Source: JBMOPD01 sp049323615 (GTDB lineage Bacteria; Bacillota; Desulfotomaculia; Desulfotomaculales; Desulfocucumaceae). Taken from it: 19,618 nucleotides of DNA. The position numbers were made by a program, and so were the translations under genes. The stretch lies in contig JBMOPD010000105.1 in NCBI GenBank assembly GCA_049323615.1, forward strand, positions 1 to 19,618, in the 5' to 3' direction. A model generated the notes under the pieces. It was not told the DNA's origin, ran no database searches, and saw only the letters and a program-made list of their open reading frames with translations. Position 1 is the stretch's first letter, and each line of letters opens with the position of its first letter. Shown here one piece after another: positions 19,578 to 19,618 of the stretch.

Positions 19578-19618
19578 TCACTTCTCATAATCATCCATAA
19601 TTAGTTCATCACCAAAGA
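19578..19618 (-). CDS. Possible C-terminal end of a gene entering from the right edge
   Basis: On the minus strand an open frame from the edge reads FGDELIMDDYEK and stops at 19578-19580. Only 12 complete codons are visible, so the acidic tail may be chance. If real, the palindromes lie downstream of this gene rather than in its promoter. Confidence 0.25.
   Translation of the reverse strand, partial: FGDELIMDDYEK

Overview
The window looks like a chromosomal segment of a Gram-positive, Clostridia-type Firmicute, probably related to Peptococcaceae such as Desulfotomaculum or Pelotomaculum. This is inferred from strong AGGAGG-type ribosome binding sites, sigma-A promoters, a GEMM c-di-GMP riboswitch, a CtsR operator, a MntR-type regulator and tRNA operons. 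No species can be named from the sequence alone. Base composition is patchy: about 1.6-7.9 kb and the right end are AT-richer, while the chaperone block at 8.5-14.6 kb is clearly GC-richer.

Left part (1-3.9 kb, + strand) is a cyclic-di-GMP signalling island. It holds a 5'-truncated membrane GGDEF/HD-GYP protein, a terminator, then a GEMM-I (c-di-GMP-I) riboswitch. The riboswitch runs directly into the ribosome binding site of a stand-alone HD-GYP gene. That gene is followed by an unrecognised 119-residue protein and a CBS-CBS-GGDEF protein, so c-di-GMP probably controls its own turnover here. Next (3.9-6.35 kb, - strand) is a three-gene unit: a YeiH/PSE-type putative sulfur-anion exporter, a LysR regulator and a DsrE-like protein. 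An RQC-like winged-helix protein follows (- strand, 6.6-7.3 kb).

Between 7.4 and 7.86 kb lies an orphan promoter-to-terminator unit with at most a 54-residue ORF. The chaperone locus comes next: a consensus promoter overlapped by three tandem CtsR heptads, then hsp20, dnaK, a cbpA/dnaJ-like gene with half a zinc-finger domain, cbpM and clpB. A REP/MITE-like inverted-repeat element sits before clpB, and a strong terminator ends the locus. There is no CIRCE element and no grpE or hrcA in the window. The arrangement suggests a disaggregase set (DnaK-J protein-CbpM-ClpB) that may be under CtsR.

Right part (14.8-19.6 kb): a QueG-like double-cluster ferredoxin protein, a decayed DUF401 membrane protein, a DnaC/IstB-like AAA+ ATPase with a Cys-rich N-terminus, a convergent MntR/DtxR-type regulator, a tRNA-His/Gln/Lys operon, an HPP-family membrane protein and tRNA-Leu(UAG) with its own promoter and terminator. 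The last 400 bases look like a mobile-element scar: the C-terminal remnant of a tyrosine recombinase points at tRNA-Leu, its homology ends at a perfect 20-bp palindrome, a degenerate copy of the palindrome lies 43 bp further on, and the tail of another gene may enter from the right edge.
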